From the NCBI GenBank assembly GCA_002255905.1, contig NKIN01000001.1, positions 310,001 to 374,000 on the forward strand: a stretch of DNA of 64,000 nt, written 5' to 3'. Positions 28,172 through 40,855 of the stretch are shown here, piece after piece. How positions within the stretch are numbered: position 1 is the stretch's first letter; each line of letters begins with the position of its first letter. Both the position numbers and the translations under genes were made by a program. Source of the DNA: Burkholderiales bacterium PBB1. GTDB lineage: Bacteria; Pseudomonadota; Gammaproteobacteria; Burkholderiales; Burkholderiaceae_C. The notes below the pieces were generated by a model that was not told where the DNA came from, did no database searches, and was given only the letters and a program-made list of their open reading frames with translations.

Positions 28172-28867
28172 ATGAAGCTCCAAGACGCGACCGTACTGAT
28201 CACTGGCGCCAACCGTGGCATCGGCCTGGCTTTCGCCCGCGCGGCCCTGGCCCGCGGAGCGCGCAAGGTCTACGCCGCTGCGCGCAAGCCCTCCAGCATC
28301 ACGCTGCCCGGTGTCGAAGCCATCCAGCTCGATGTCACCAAGCCCGAGGAGGTGGCTGCCGCCGCGCAGCGCTGCGGTGACGTGACGCTGCTGATCAACA
28401 ACGCCGGCATTGCGGCCATCGGTGACTTTCTGGCGCCAGATGCGGTCGAACTGAACCGTGCGCACCTGGAGACCAACTTTTTCGGCCCGATGCGCATGGC
28501 GCAGGCCTTCGCGCCCGTGCTCGCCCGCCAGGGTGGCGGCGGGATCATCAATGTGCTGTCGGTGGCGAGCTGGCTCAGCGTGTCACCGATCGGGGCCTAC
28601 AGCGCCAGCAAGTCCGCCGCCTGGTCACTGACCAACGGCCTGCGCCGCGAGTTGCGCGCCCAGAACACGCAGGTGCTGGGCATGCACATGGGCTATGTCG
28701 ACACCGACATGACGAATGGTTTCGACGTCGAAAAAGCGACGCCTGACGATGTGGTGCGCCACACGCTGGACGCACTCGAGGCCGGGGCCGAGGAGGCGCT
28801 GCTCGATGAGCTGACGCGTCAGGTCAAGCAGGGGTTGTCGGCAGCGCCTGGTGTGTATCTGCTGTAG
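28172..28867 (+). CDS. SDR-family oxidoreductase under TetR control
   Basis: 231 aa from ATG 28172 with GAGGA upstream. Cofactor loop TGANRGIG (residues ~11-18), NNAG near residue 76, catalytic Ser in LSVASWLSV and Tyr/Lys in YSASK. It is a short classical SDR, with no C-terminal extension. Given its TetR partner, it may act on a toxic aldehyde, ketone or quinone that also binds the repressor. That is inference; no substrate can be read. Confidence 0.9.
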   Translation: MKLQDATVLITGANRGIGLAFARAALARGARKVYAAARKPSSITLPGVEAIQLDVTKPEEVAAAAQRCGDVTLLINNAGIAAIGDFLAPDAVELNRAHLETNFFGPMRMAQAFAPVLARQGGGGIINVLSVASWLSVSPIGAYSASKSAAWSLTNGLRRELRAQNTQVLGMHMGYVDTDMTNGFDVEKATPDDVVRHTLDALEAGAEEALLDELTRQVKQGLSAAPGVYLL

Positions 28868-28871
28868 TCGC

Positions 28872-28911
28872 GGCGCGGGTTCAGTTTTGCGAGATCGGTG
28901 AACGCCGCGCC
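28872..28911. terminator. Hairpin between convergent SDR and pyc genes
   Basis: Arms GGCGCGGGTTCA (28872-28883) and TGAAC-G-CCGCGCC (28899-28911) make a 12-bp stem with one bulged base and a 15-nt loop, filling the convergent gap. No proper T-run follows, so it is a probable but unproven bidirectional terminator. Confidence 0.45.
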
Positions 28912-28921
28912 TGCGCAGACC

Positions 28922-31900
28922 TCAACCCACGGCCTTCAGCACGATCAGCAGGTCCTTCGCCTGCACCCGGTCGCCCGGTGCGACCAGCACGGCCTCGATC
29001 TCGGCGTCGCGCTCGGCGGCCACGTGGGTTTCCATCTTCATGGCCTCCAGCGCAAGCAGGGTGCTGCCGGCGCTGACGCGCTGACCGACCTTGACCGCGA
29101 CGCTGACGATGCCTCCGGGCATCGGTGCGGCGACATGCATCGGGTTGGCTGGATCGGCGACCGGGCGGCCCTTGGCGGCGTCGCCGGCGTCGGGGCGCAG
29201 CACACGCACCGTGCGCGACTGGCCATTGAGTTCGAACTGGACCTTCTGCGCCACGTCGCCGTCCGGTGAGATGGATTGCAGCGAGACCAGCAGCGTCTTG
29301 CCCGGATCGATCTCCACGGCCAGTTCCTGCTGCGGCTGCGCGCCGTAGAAGAACACCGGCGTGGGCAGCATCGAGGTGTCACCGTTCAGCTTGGTGTACT
29401 CGCAGTAGTCGCGCATCAGCTTCGGGTACATCAGGTACGAGGCCAATTGGCGGTCGTCGATCGGCTGCTCGCACTCGGCGGAGGCCTTGGCGCGGGCGGC
29501 TTCCAGGTCGACCGGCGGCAGGCGGTCACCCGGCCGGTACGGCACCGGCGGCGCATCGGCGTCGGACAGCTTCAGCACCTTGCGGCTCAGCGCGGACGGA
29601 AAGCCATCGGGCGGGAAGCCGAGCTCACCCTTGAACAGCGACACCACCGATTCGGGGAAAGCCACTTCGCGCGCCGGGTCGGTCACCTCGGCGGGTGTCA
29701 GGTCACTTGCGACCATCATCAGCGCCATGTCGCCGACGACCTTGGAAGTGGGCGTGACCTTCACGATGTCGCCGAACAGCCGGTTCACATCGGCATAGGT
29801 CTGCGACACCTCGGTCCAGCGGTGCGCGATGCCGAGCGAGCGCGCCTGCTCGCGCAGGTTGGTGTACTGGCCTCCGGGCATCTCGTGGCGGTAGACGTCG
29901 GCGGTGCCGGAGCGGATCTCGGACTCGAACGGCGAATAGAAGCGACGCACGCCCTCCCAGTACATCGATGCCGCATGCAGCGCGCCTTGCGACAGGCCTG
30001 GGTCGCGGTCGGTGCCGGCCAGCGCGGCCGCGATCGACGACAGGTTGGGCTGCGATGTCAGGCCGCTCATGGCATCCAGTGCACCATCGACCGCATCGCA
30101 GCCGGCCTCGATCGCCGCCAATACCGATGCCGCCGCGGCACCGCTGGTGTCGTGGGTGTGGAAGTGCACCGGCAGGCCGGTCTCGGCTTTCAGCGCCTTC
30201 ACCAGCGCCGCCGCTGCGCGGGGGCGGCAGATGCCGGCCATGTCCTTGATCGCCAGCAGGTGCACACCGGCTTTCTGCAGCTCACGGGCGATGCCGAGGT
30301 AGTACTTCAGGTCGTATTTAGGGCGGGCGCCATCGAACAGGTCGCCGGTGTAGCAGATGGCGCCCTCGCACAGCCCGCCGTTTTCGACGACCGCATCGAT
30401 CGCCACCCGCATGTTCTCGACCCAGTTCAGTGAGTCGAACACCCGGAACAGATCGACGCCGTTCGTCGCCGCCTGCTGCACGAAGTGGCGCACCACGTTG
30501 TCGGCGTAGTTGGTGTAGCCCACCGCGTTGGAGCCACGCAGCAGCATCTGGAACAGCACATTCGGGATCTGCGCGCGCAGCTGTGCCAGGCGCTGCCACG
30601 GGTCTTCCTTCAGGAAGCGCAAGGCCACGTCGAACGTTGCGCCGCCCCAGCACTCGAGCGAGAACAGCCCCGACAGCTCGCGTGCGTAGTAGGGCGCGAT
30701 CGGCAGCATGTCGGCCGTGCGCATGCGGGTGGCCAGCAGCGACTGGTGCGCGTCGCGCATCGTGGTGTCGGTGATCAGCACCTGCTTCTGCGCGAGCATC
30801 CACTGCGCGAAACCGGCGGCGCCAAGCGCTTGCAGGCGCTGGCGGGTGCCATCGGGAATCGGTGCTGCCGCATCGATCTTCGGCAGCACCGGCTTGGGCA
30901 GCGGCAGCGCCGGCAACGTGCGCCCCTTGACCTCCGGGTTGCCGTTGACCGCCACCTCACCCAGGAAGCGCAGCAGCTTGGTGGCGCGGTCGCGCCGCGC
31001 GGCGAAGGCCAGCAGCTCGGGCGTGTTCTCGATGAAGCGGGTCGTCAGCTCGCCCTTGACGTCGTTGCCGAAGGCCGGGTGGTTGATCAGGTTCTCGAGG
31101 AACTGCAGGTTGGTCGACACACCGCGGATGCGGAACTCGCGCAGCGCTCGGTCCATGCGCTGGATGGTTTCGCGGGGCGTGGGCGCCCAGGCGGTGACCT
31201 TGACCAGCAGCGAGTCGTAGTAGGGCGTGATGACCGCGCCGCCATAGGCCGTGCCGGCGTCGAGCCGGATGCCGAAACCTGCCGCGCTGCGGTAGGCGGC
31301 CAGCCGGCCGTAGTCGGGCAGGAAGCCGTTTTCCGGGTCCTCGGTGGTCACGCGGCATTGCAGCGCGTGGCCGTTCAGCGGGATCTGCTCCTGGGGTGGC
31401 ACACCGCTCGGGTGCAGGCCACCGGCCGCTTCGGGCGAACCCTCTGTGACGCCGATGTGGCCGCCTTCGGTGATCCGGATCTGTGCCTTGACGATGTCCA
31501 CGCCGGTGATCATCTCGGTCACGGTGTGCTCGACCTGGATGCGCGGATTGACCTCGATGAAGTAGCACTTGCCGTCGTCGGCATCCATCAGGAATTCGAC
31601 CGTGCCGGCGTGGGTGTAGCCGACCGAGCGCATCAGGCGCAGCGCGCTGCCGCACAGGGCGGCGCGCCCTGCCGCGTCGAGGTAGGGCGCTGGTGCGCGC
31701 TCGACCACCTTCTGATTGCGCCGCTGTACGGTGCAGTCGCGCTCGTGCAGGTGCACCAGGTTGCCGTGCGTGTCGCCGAGGATCTGCACTTCGACATGGC
31801 GCGCGCGGCGGATCAGCTTCTCGAAGTACACCTCGTCGTTGCCGAAGGCGGCCAGCGCCTCGCGCCGCGAGGCCTGTAGCGATGCTGCGAGCTCGCTTTC

Positions 31901-32434
31901 GTTCTCGATGACCCGCATGCCGCGCCCGCCGCCGCCCCAGCTCGCCTTCAGCATCACCGGGTAGCCGATGCCGGCAGCGAGCTTCGCGCATTCGGCCACG
32001 TCCAGCGGCAGCGGCGGTGTGGCCGGCATCACCTGCACACCGGCGGCCACGGCCGCGTGGCGTGCGGCGACCTTGTTGCCGAGCGTGCGCATCACGTCGG
32101 GCGATGGGCCGATCCAGCGGATGCCGGCAGCAATCACCGCGTCGGCGAATTCGGGGTTTTCGGACAGGAAACCGTAGCCGGGGTGGATCGCGTCAGCACC
32201 GGCGTGCTTGGCGATGCGCAGGATGTCCTCGCCATCGAGGTACGCGGCCAGCGGCTTCTGGCCTTCGCCGACCATGTAGCTTTCGTCGGCCTTGAAGCGG
32301 TGCAGCGCCTGGCGATCCTGCTGCGAATAGATCGCCACCGTGCGGATGCGCATCTCGGAGGCGGCGCGCATCACGCGGATCGCGATCTCCGAGCGGTTGG
32401 CGATCAGGATCGAGCGGATCGGGCTGTGAGTCAT
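28922..32434 (-). CDS. pyc: Pyruvate carboxylase
   Basis: 1170 aa, single-chain type. Carboxylates pyruvate to oxaloacetate with ATP and bicarbonate. Order of domains: biotin carboxylase (~residues 5-460; ATP-grasp loop KASWGGGGRGMRV, then EVNPRIQVEHTVTE), carboxyltransferase (~545-810; DTTMRDAHQSLLATRMRT at the start, HTHDTSGAA metal site), an allosteric linker, and biotin carboxyl carrier with EAMKMETH, Lys1133 being the biotinylated residue. It feeds the oxaloacetate that PckG (7362-9242) uses in the opposite direction. Divergent from purU with ~190 bp between starts. Confidence 0.96.
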   Translation of the reverse strand: MTHSPIRSILIANRSEIAIRVMRAASEMRIRTVAIYSQQDRQALHRFKADESYMVGEGQKPLAAYLDGEDILRIAKHAGADAIHPGYGFLSENPEFADAVIAAGIRWIGPSPDVMRTLGNKVAARHAAVAAGVQVMPATPPLPLDVAECAKLAAGIGYPVMLKASWGGGGRGMRVIENESELAASLQASRREALAAFGNDEVYFEKLIRRARHVEVQILGDTHGNLVHLHERDCTVQRRNQKVVERAPAPYLDAAGRAALCGSALRLMRSVGYTHAGTVEFLMDADDGKCYFIEVNPRIQVEHTVTEMITGVDIVKAQIRITEGGHIGVTEGSPEAAGGLHPSGVPPQEQIPLNGHALQCRVTTEDPENGFLPDYGRLAAYRSAAGFGIRLDAGTAYGGAVITPYYDSLLVKVTAWAPTPRETIQRMDRALREFRIRGVSTNLQFLENLINHPAFGNDVKGELTTRFIENTPELLAFAARRDRATKLLRFLGEVAVNGNPEVKGRTLPALPLPKPVLPKIDAAAPIPDGTRQRLQALGAAGFAQWMLAQKQVLITDTTMRDAHQSLLATRMRTADMLPIAPYYARELSGLFSLECWGGATFDVALRFLKEDPWQRLAQLRAQIPNVLFQMLLRGSNAVGYTNYADNVVRHFVQQAATNGVDLFRVFDSLNWVENMRVAIDAVVENGGLCEGAICYTGDLFDGARPKYDLKYYLGIARELQKAGVHLLAIKDMAGICRPRAAAALVKALKAETGLPVHFHTHDTSGAAAASVLAAIEAGCDAVDGALDAMSGLTSQPNLSSIAAALAGTDRDPGLSQGALHAASMYWEGVRRFYSPFESEIRSGTADVYRHEMPGGQYTNLREQARSLGIAHRWTEVSQTYADVNRLFGDIVKVTPTSKVVGDMALMMVASDLTPAEVTDPAREVAFPESVVSLFKGELGFPPDGFPSALSRKVLKLSDADAPPVPYRPGDRLPPVDLEAARAKASAECEQPIDDRQLASYLMYPKLMRDYCEYTKLNGDTSMLPTPVFFYGAQPQQELAVEIDPGKTLLVSLQSISPDGDVAQKVQFELNGQSRTVRVLRPDAGDAAKGRPVADPANPMHVAAPMPGGIVSVAVKVGQRVSAGSTLLALEAMKMETHVAAERDAEIEAVLVAPGDRVQAKDLLIVLKAVG

Positions 32435-32620
32435 CGGGCGGCCTTGACAGCAGTGGGCGTGAGCGGGTGGTGGATGCGACAGAGATCACTCAGTCAGCGG
32501 GTGACCCTGTATGCAAGCGGAATGCCGGCAGATCGCCAAATTCGACGGATTCAGGTGATCCGTGGCGAGTTGACGCCGACAAAAACGTGCAAGGATACTC
32601 AATCAATTCTCCCCGATGCC

Positions 32621-33481
32621 ATGAGCCGTCCCCATCACTACACGCTGACTTTCTCCTGCCCCGACCGAGTCGGCATCGTCGCCCGCGTCACCGGCTTCTT
32701 CGCGGGCCTGGGCGGCTGGATCCTCAGCTCCAACCAGCACGCCGACGCCGATTCGGCACGCTACTTCATGCGCCTCGAGGTCAAGGCCGACTCGCTGCCC
32801 TTCGACCACGCCGAACTGCGGCGCCAGTTCGCTCCGTTGGCAGCCGAGTTCGACATGGACTGGCGCACCAGCGACAGCGCGGTGCGGCGGCGTGTGCTGC
32901 TGATGGTGTCGACGCAGGAGCATTGCCTGTACGACCTGCTGGCGCGCTGGCAGAGCAAGGAACTCGATATGGACATCGCCGGTGTCGCGTCGAACCACGA
33001 GGTGTTCCGCGGACTGGTTGAATGGCACGGCATCCCGTTCCACCACATCCCGGTCACGAAAGACAACAAGCCCGAAGCCTTCGCGCAGCTGGAAGCGCTG
33101 TTTGAATCGAGCGGTGCCGACACCATGGTTTTGGCGCGTTACATGCAGATCCTGCCGCCGTCGCTGTGCCGCAAGTACCCCGGGCAGATCATCAACATCC
33201 ACCACAGCTTCCTGCCCAGCTTCGCCGGGGCCAAGCCTTATCACCAGGCCTGGGACCGTGGCGTGAAGCTGATCGGTGCAACCTGCCACTACGTGACCGA
33301 AGACCTCGACGAGGGCCCGATCATCGAGCAGGACGTGATGCGCATCGACCACAGCGATTCGATCGAAGACCTGGTGCGCTGCGGCAAGGACGTGGAAAAA
33401 GCGGTGCTGGCGCGAGGCTTGCGCAATCACCTGGAAGACCGCATCCTGCTCAACGGCCACCGCACGATCGTGTTCGGCTGA
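32621..33481 (+). CDS. purU: Formyltetrahydrofolate deformylase
   Basis: 286 aa from ATG 32621 (MSRPHHYTLTFSCPDRVGIV). Hydrolyses 10-formyl-THF to THF and formate, balancing one-carbon units. An N-terminal ACT domain (~1-85) for amino-acid sensing is followed by the formyltransferase-like hydrolase with INIHHSFLPSFAGAKPYHQA and HYVTEDLDEGPIIEQD supplying the Asn/His/Asp catalytic set. Upstream in-frame sequence to 32057 runs through the pyc gene and is rejected. Confidence 0.95.
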   Translation: MSRPHHYTLTFSCPDRVGIVARVTGFFAGLGGWILSSNQHADADSARYFMRLEVKADSLPFDHAELRRQFAPLAAEFDMDWRTSDSAVRRRVLLMVSTQEHCLYDLLARWQSKELDMDIAGVASNHEVFRGLVEWHGIPFHHIPVTKDNKPEAFAQLEALFESSGADTMVLARYMQILPPSLCRKYPGQIINIHHSFLPSFAGAKPYHQAWDRGVKLIGATCHYVTEDLDEGPIIEQDVMRIDHSDSIEDLVRCGKDVEKAVLARGLRNHLEDRILLNGHRTIVFG

Positions 33482-33589
33482 GCGCGACCGGCAGCGGAAT
33501 TCGTGACTTTGCCGACGTTTGCAGCGTGCTGACCGTCAACTCTGTGGCGCACGTACCGATGGCAAGGTTGTTGGAGCAAGCACATCCCG

Positions 33590-34648
33590 ATGGACCCGCA
33601 AGACACCCGTGACCCCCAGGCCTCGCCAGCGCCTGCTTCGGCAGACTATCTGGCCGCGCCATGGCCCGCGAACGAGGCCGAGCGGATCGCGGCGTTGCAG
33701 GAGTTCAAACTGCTCGGCAGCTCAGCCGAGCAGAGCTACGACGACATGACGATGCTGGCGGCCATGATCTGCAACACGCCGATCGCTCTGATGTCGCTGG
33801 TCGACACCAATCGCCAGTGGTTCAAGTCGCGAGTCGGCCTGGACGCCGCCGAAACGCCGCGTGAACTGGCGTTTTGCGCTCATGCCATCTTGTCCCCCGA
33901 CCAGCTGCTGATCGTGCCCGACGCCACGCAGGACAGCCGCTTTGCCGGCAACCCGCTGGTGACCGGCGCACCGAATGTCCGCTTCTATGCCGGCGCGCCA
34001 CTGGTCACACCCGAAGGACTTGCCATCGGCACGCTGTGCGTGATCGATCGCAAGCCGCACACACTGTCCGAAGGTCAGCAGGCGGCCTTGCAGGCGCTGG
34101 CGCGGCAGACGATGGTGCAACTGGAGCTGCGCCGCAACCTGCTGGACTCCGAGCAGCGCAACCTGACCGACGCGCTGACCGGTGCCGCCAACCGCCGCGC
34201 GTTCACCCGGCGCTTGCACGAGGAATGGAAGCGTCGGGGCCGCAACCAGCAGCCCTTGAGCCTGCTGATGATCGATGTCGATCATTTCAAGCGTTTCAAC
34301 GACCGCTTCGGCCATCCGGCCGGCGACCTGGTGCTGATGCGCCTCGTCAAGCTCGTGGGTGGGGCCTTACGCGAACACGACCTGCTGTCCCGTTATGGGG
34401 GTGAAGAGTTCGCGGTGATCCTGCCCGAGTCGGATGCCGTGGCGGCCGAGGCCGTGGCGCAGCGCGTGCGCAGCGCGGTGTCTGGCGCCACCTGGCCGCT
34501 GCGCGCGGTGACGGTCAGCATCGGCGTGGCCACGGTGCTGCCGGCGACGACCCTCGAGATGAACTCGCTCGTCATCGCCGCCGACGAGGCCTTGTACGCT
34601 GCCAAGGCCGCTGGACGAGATCAGGTCCAGGTCGCGCTCGCCAGGTGA
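33590..34648 (+). CDS. GAF-GGDEF diguanylate cyclase
   Basis: 352 aa. Residues ~30-180 are a GAF sensor of the kind with QWFKSRVGL and [18 protein letters not shown]. Residues ~195-350 are a GGDEF domain with an intact active site GGEEF (270-274) and an allosteric inhibition site RxxD (Arg261-Asp264) five residues before it, so it should make cyclic di-GMP with product feedback. It has no membrane segment and is cytoplasmic. The GAF domain is visibly related to that of the hybrid kinase at 37871. Confidence 0.93.
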   Translation: MDPQDTRDPQASPAPASADYLAAPWPANEAERIAALQEFKLLGSSAEQSYDDMTMLAAMICNTPIALMSLVDTNRQWFKSRVGLDAAETPRELAFCAHAILSPDQLLIVPDATQDSRFAGNPLVTGAPNVRFYAGAPLVTPEGLAIGTLCVIDRKPHTLSEGQQAALQALARQTMVQLELRRNLLDSEQRNLTDALTGAANRRAFTRRLHEEWKRRGRNQQPLSLLMIDVDHFKRFNDRFGHPAGDLVLMRLVKLVGGALREHDLLSRYGGEEFAVILPESDAVAAEAVAQRVRSAVSGATWPLRAVTVSIGVATVLPATTLEMNSLVIAADEALYAAKAAGRDQVQVALAR

Positions 34649-34731
34649 GCCGCGCTCGCCCGTCCCGAGGCGAATGACCGCCCTGGCTCGCGGGTTAACG
34701 GTGAGCACTGAGGGAGGCATCTCGTGGCAGG

Positions 34732-35172
34732 ATGTCGCGCCTTCAACCACTCCCACCTGTCACCGAAGCGGTGGCAGCGCAGCCCATGGAAAACACCGGA
34801 CCCAATCCCCAGCCACTCCAGGGCATCGTCATGGCCTGGCCCGCGATCGATGGCAAGGCTTTTGCCATTCGCTTGCAGCTGCCCAACGGTGACCTCGACC
34901 TCGAACTCGACGACATCATGCTGCGGCAGTTGCTGCAGGCCTTGATGGAGTCGTCCGAGGCCTGCGTCCCGAAGCGCAACGATCTGCGCCCGATCGCCGA
35001 AGTCGATCTGGCCGATGGCGTGCAACTGCCCGCGAGCAGCCTCGATGTGCTGCCGCTGGGCTCGGACGGTGAAGCACGGCGCCTGGTGATGCGCGTCGGC
35101 GCCATCGACCTGAACCTGATGATCGATTCCCGCGCCACCGCCCAGGCGCTGGCGAGCGCGCTGGTCGTCTGA
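34732..35172 (+). CDS. Conserved-looking hypothetical protein
   Basis: 146 aa from ATG 34732; an ATG at 34786 (128 aa) is also possible and neither has a strong ribosome site. The body is acidic and soluble, with LQLPNGDLDLELDDIMLRQL and a C-terminal DSRATAQALASAL. No cysteine cluster, signal or membrane segment. I do not recognise the family. It is convergent with the porin gene. Confidence 0.6.
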   Translation: MSRLQPLPPVTEAVAAQPMENTGPNPQPLQGIVMAWPAIDGKAFAIRLQLPNGDLDLELDDIMLRQLLQALMESSEACVPKRNDLRPIAEVDLADGVQLPASSLDVLPLGSDGEARRLVMRVGAIDLNLMIDSRATAQALASALVV

Positions 35173-35179
35173 AGTGACG

Positions 35180-35213
35180 GCGCCGCTGCCCAGCACATGA
35201 CTGGGCGCGGCGC
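35180..35213. terminator. Strong hairpin between convergent genes
   Basis: Arms at 35180-35193 and 35201-35213 pair over 13 bp (GCGCCGC and GCCCAG blocks) with one bulged T and a 7-nt loop. It fills the 52-bp gap between two convergent stops. There is no T-run, so it is called a terminator only on position and stability. Confidence 0.5.
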
Positions 35214-35224
35214 GGGCTGCAGCC

Positions 35225-36358
35225 TCAGTACTGCAGTTGCACGGCAACGACGAATCGGCTCAGGTCTTCGCCGCCCTGATTCACGTTGTTGCGTGAGTAG
35301 GTGGCGCTGATCATGGCGTTTTGCTCGGCGATGACGTAGTTCAGGCCGAAGTCGATCTGCCGGGTCGTGACATGGGTGTCGGCATTGAACCGCTGCCAGT
35401 GCACGAAGGGCTGGAAGCGGCCCCAGCCCACCTCCCGCTCGAACACATAGGACACGCCCGCCGAGTACGCCTTGCCCTGCTCGCTGCGCACCAGGCCATC
35501 GGTGTCGTAGTCGTAGTAGGCCGCTTCAAGCCCGAAGGCGCCGTAGCCCTTGAAGTTCTTCTCCAGCTGGAAGTCGAGGTTGTAGCTGTCGTAGTCGCCC
35601 TTGCCGAGCAGCGTGATCACGCCGTTCTTCTGGTGCCTGAACGCCACGCCAATGGCCAGGATGTCCGCCTTGCCCAGGTGGTCGGCCGTGCTGAAGTAGC
35701 CGGTCTCCAGGTCCCAGAAGTCGTATTGCAGTCGGCCCGAATACATCAGGTCGTTGGATGTCTTCAACCCGGCCTGATGGGCCTCATACCGGTTGAGCGC
35801 GCCGATGCCGTAGTTGCGGCCCTCGAACACGCCGATGGAGTAGCCCAGACGGCTCTCGGCCACGTTGCCCCAGACCGCCACACCGTCGTCACGTGCCACA
35901 TAGGTGCCGCCGTTGCAGCCGTAGCGCGACGATATGCAGGGCCAGTAACCGCCGCCGACCGAGTAGTACGGCCCGGCCATGTTGGCGCGCTCGCTCGGCC
36001 CCACGAACCGGCCTGCCCAGACGTTGAATTCAGGCGTGAATTCGAACTGGGCGTACATGTCCAGCTTTCGGATGCGTTCCGTCGTGCCATCCCATTCGGT
36101 GTTGAAGGTGGCCTTGACGTACTTGTTGAGCGAGGCGCCGAAGAACAACCGCGCGCTGTCCAGATTCGGGTTGTTGACATGCCCTCCACCGTCGGCCGAC
36201 GGACGTTCGGCATGGGTATAGGTGTAGCGCGTGCCGAAACCGAAGGTGACGTACTGGTCATCGCCGAAGTCGTACCGGGCGCCTGCACTGGCGTTTGTCG
36301 CCGTGGCGGCCAGTGCGGCCGCGATCAGCACCGTTCGGTGGGTGTGGTTCAAACGCAT
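35225..36358 (-). CDS. Outer-membrane porin (OprO/OprP-like)
   Basis: 377 aa from ATG 36358, with GAGG eight bases upstream. A signal peptide ends near ATNASAG. The mature chain is rich in alternating aromatic/polar beta strands (YVTFGFGTRYTYTHAER, LDMYAQFEFTPEFNVWAGRF) and ends in the phenylalanine/tyrosine-type C-terminus needed by the BAM machinery (VVAVQLQY). Resemblance is to phosphate-selective porins O and P, but no phosphate uptake genes are adjacent, so specificity is open. Confidence 0.85.
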   Translation of the reverse strand: MRLNHTHRTVLIAAALAATATNASAGARYDFGDDQYVTFGFGTRYTYTHAERPSADGGGHVNNPNLDSARLFFGASLNKYVKATFNTEWDGTTERIRKLDMYAQFEFTPEFNVWAGRFVGPSERANMAGPYYSVGGGYWPCISSRYGCNGGTYVARDDGVAVWGNVAESRLGYSIGVFEGRNYGIGALNRYEAHQAGLKTSNDLMYSGRLQYDFWDLETGYFSTADHLGKADILAIGVAFRHQKNGVITLLGKGDYDSYNLDFQLEKNFKGYGAFGLEAAYYDYDTDGLVRSEQGKAYSAGVSYVFEREVGWGRFQPFVHWQRFNADTHVTTRQIDFGLNYVIAEQNAMISATYSRNNVNQGGEDLSRFVVAVQLQY

Positions 36359-36527
36359 GCGTGTCCCTCGTTGTTGTCGTTGTGGAAGCACGATCACCAG
36401 ACTGCCGTGGTCGCTCAGCTAAGCACGTAAACGGTGCATCAGTGCATGATTATGGTGCGCTGGCCGGTGTTGTACGCTCGGCGCGCTGCATCGGGCAGGG
36501 CATGCGGATTTCGACGCACTCGACACC

Positions 36528-36890
36528 ATGAAAGGTCGCCATCTCACCGGCGGTTTGGTCTACTCGACCGACAGCGGGCGCATGTGCCCGGCGTGCCGGT
36601 GCCCGATCGATCAGTGCGCCTGCGCGAAGAAGGCGCCGGTCGCCATCGGCGATGGCATCGTGAGGGTGTCGCGCGAGACCCAGGGCCGCAAGGGCAAGGG
36701 CGTGACGGTGGTACGCGGGCTCGGGCTCGAGGCGGAGGCGCTGGCCGAACTGGGGCGTGAGCTGAAGGCCGCGTGCGGATCGGGCGGCACGGTCAAGGAC
36801 GGCGTCATCGAGATCCAGGGGGAGCACCGCGACCGGATCGTGCAGCGACTGCAGGCTGCGGGCATGACGGTCAAGCGGGTGGGTGGCTGA
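36528..36890 (+). CDS. yciH: SUI1/YciH-family translation factor
   Basis: 120 aa. An N-terminal Cys-rich stretch (MCPACRCPIDQCACAKK), probably a zinc site, precedes the eIF1/SUI1 domain (GVTVVRGLGLEAEALAELGR and the C-terminal HRDRIVQRLQAAGMTVKRVG). Bacterial YciH affects initiation-codon selection in vitro and stress translation. The stop is directly followed by the thioredoxin-like gene (4 bp), so the two form an operon. Confidence 0.9.
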   Translation: MKGRHLTGGLVYSTDSGRMCPACRCPIDQCACAKKAPVAIGDGIVRVSRETQGRKGKGVTVVRGLGLEAEALAELGRELKAACGSGGTVKDGVIEIQGEHRDRIVQRLQAAGMTVKRVGG

Positions 36891-36894
36891 GCCG

Positions 36895-37275
36895 ATGGTG
36901 AGCCCAGCGTCCTTGCCATCCCATCTCACCGTGGCCTGCCTGTGTGCGGACTGGTGCGGCAGCTGCCGCGGTTACCGCGCCGACTTTGAAAGCACGGTCA
37001 GCGCTGAGGCCGGCGCCAACATCGAAGCGCTCTGGATCGACATCGAGGACGAGGCCGAACTGGTCGGTGCGGTGGATGTGGAGAACTTCCCCACGCTGTT
37101 GATCGCTCGCGGCGACGAGGTGCTTTTTTTCGGCCCGGTCACGCCCCATGTCTCGACCCTCAAGCGACTGGTGCAGGCGGCGCTCGCGGGGCAGTCGCAC
37201 CTCGGTGGCACGGCGCCCGATGACGAGGTGCGGGCACTCGCATCGCGACTTCGGCGCGCGCCCGGCCGAGCCTGA
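36895..37275 (+). CDS. Thioredoxin-family protein
   Basis: 126 aa from ATG 36895, four bases after the yciH stop. The active site is WCGSC (ADWCGSCRGYRADF), followed by the cis-Pro region VENFPTLLIARGD. No signal peptide or membrane segment, so it is a cytoplasmic thioredoxin-like reductant. It lacks the standard WCGPC, having Ser in place of Pro, which should make it less reducing than classical thioredoxin. Confidence 0.88.
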   Translation: MVSPASLPSHLTVACLCADWCGSCRGYRADFESTVSAEAGANIEALWIDIEDEAELVGAVDVENFPTLLIARGDEVLFFGPVTPHVSTLKRLVQAALAGQSHLGGTAPDDEVRALASRLRRAPGRA

Positions 37276-37445
37276 CACCGCCCCGAGATCACATGCTGCC
37301 AGGGCGGGTGTCGTCCTACAGGCAGCCACGCAACGGCCTGACAGATCGCGGCGCGTCGCTTCGGCACAGTGGATGCATCGGTCGGCGCCCCATGCCGCCA
37401 GGCGGGAGCTGCCGATGCTTTCATCCACTTGAACAGGAGTTTCAA

Positions 37446-37631
37446 ATGAACAAGGATCAGATCCAGGGTCGCGTTGAGCAGGTCAAGGGCGCCGTCAAGG
37501 AAGTGGCTGGCAAGGCCACGGGCAACAAGGGCCTGGAGGTCGAAGGCAAGCTGGACCAGCTGTCCGGGAAGATCCAGTCCGGCCAGGGTGACGCCAAGGA
37601 AAAACTCAAGGACCTCATCGACAAGGTCTGA
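37446..37631 (+). CDS. CsbD-family stress protein
   Basis: 61 aa from ATG 37446 with AGGAG upstream. A Lys/Glu/Gly-rich, helical peptide with the family start MNKDQIQGRVEQVKGAVKE. CsbD-type proteins are small general-stress proteins, sigma-B-dependent in Bacillus; their molecular role is unknown. Followed by its own terminator. Confidence 0.93.
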   Translation: MNKDQIQGRVEQVKGAVKEVAGKATGNKGLEVEGKLDQLSGKIQSGQGDAKEKLKDLIDKV

Positions 37632-37651
37632 CGATTCAGATCGTCCCACCG

Positions 37652-37681
37652 AAACCGCCGGCTGATTCCGGCGGTTTTTTT
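37652..37681 (+). terminator. Rho-independent terminator after csbD-like gene
   Basis: Ten-bp arms AAACCGCCGG (37652-37661) and CCGGCGGTTT (37668-37677) with a 6-nt loop, followed by a run of Ts to 37681. Confidence 0.93.
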
Positions 37682-37870
37682 GTGCCCATGTGACGCTGCG
37701 CCTGTGGCGCCGATGCCAACGACTGCGCGGGCCCGGGCCGAGCGTGCGCACTGCTGCCACTACACTGCGACGCGAGTCGACCCTGGTGGTCGACGCAAGG
37801 CGAGCAGGCATGGTGCGGTTGGCGGCGCGATACAACCATTGCAGTGGCGTTTCAAAGGCAGCAAGGCGTC

Positions 37871-40714
<2,844 letters not shown>

Positions 40715-40855
40715 TGCTCTTGGCCGCGTGCCACTGCCCGGCACATTCACAGATCTTTACCCGCCAGCCACCGCCAATTCACCCGACCTGCCCAGCATGA
40801 GGGCGTGGTATCGATGCCGATCGGCGTTCGAACCCGGGTTGAACAGGAGCAGGTC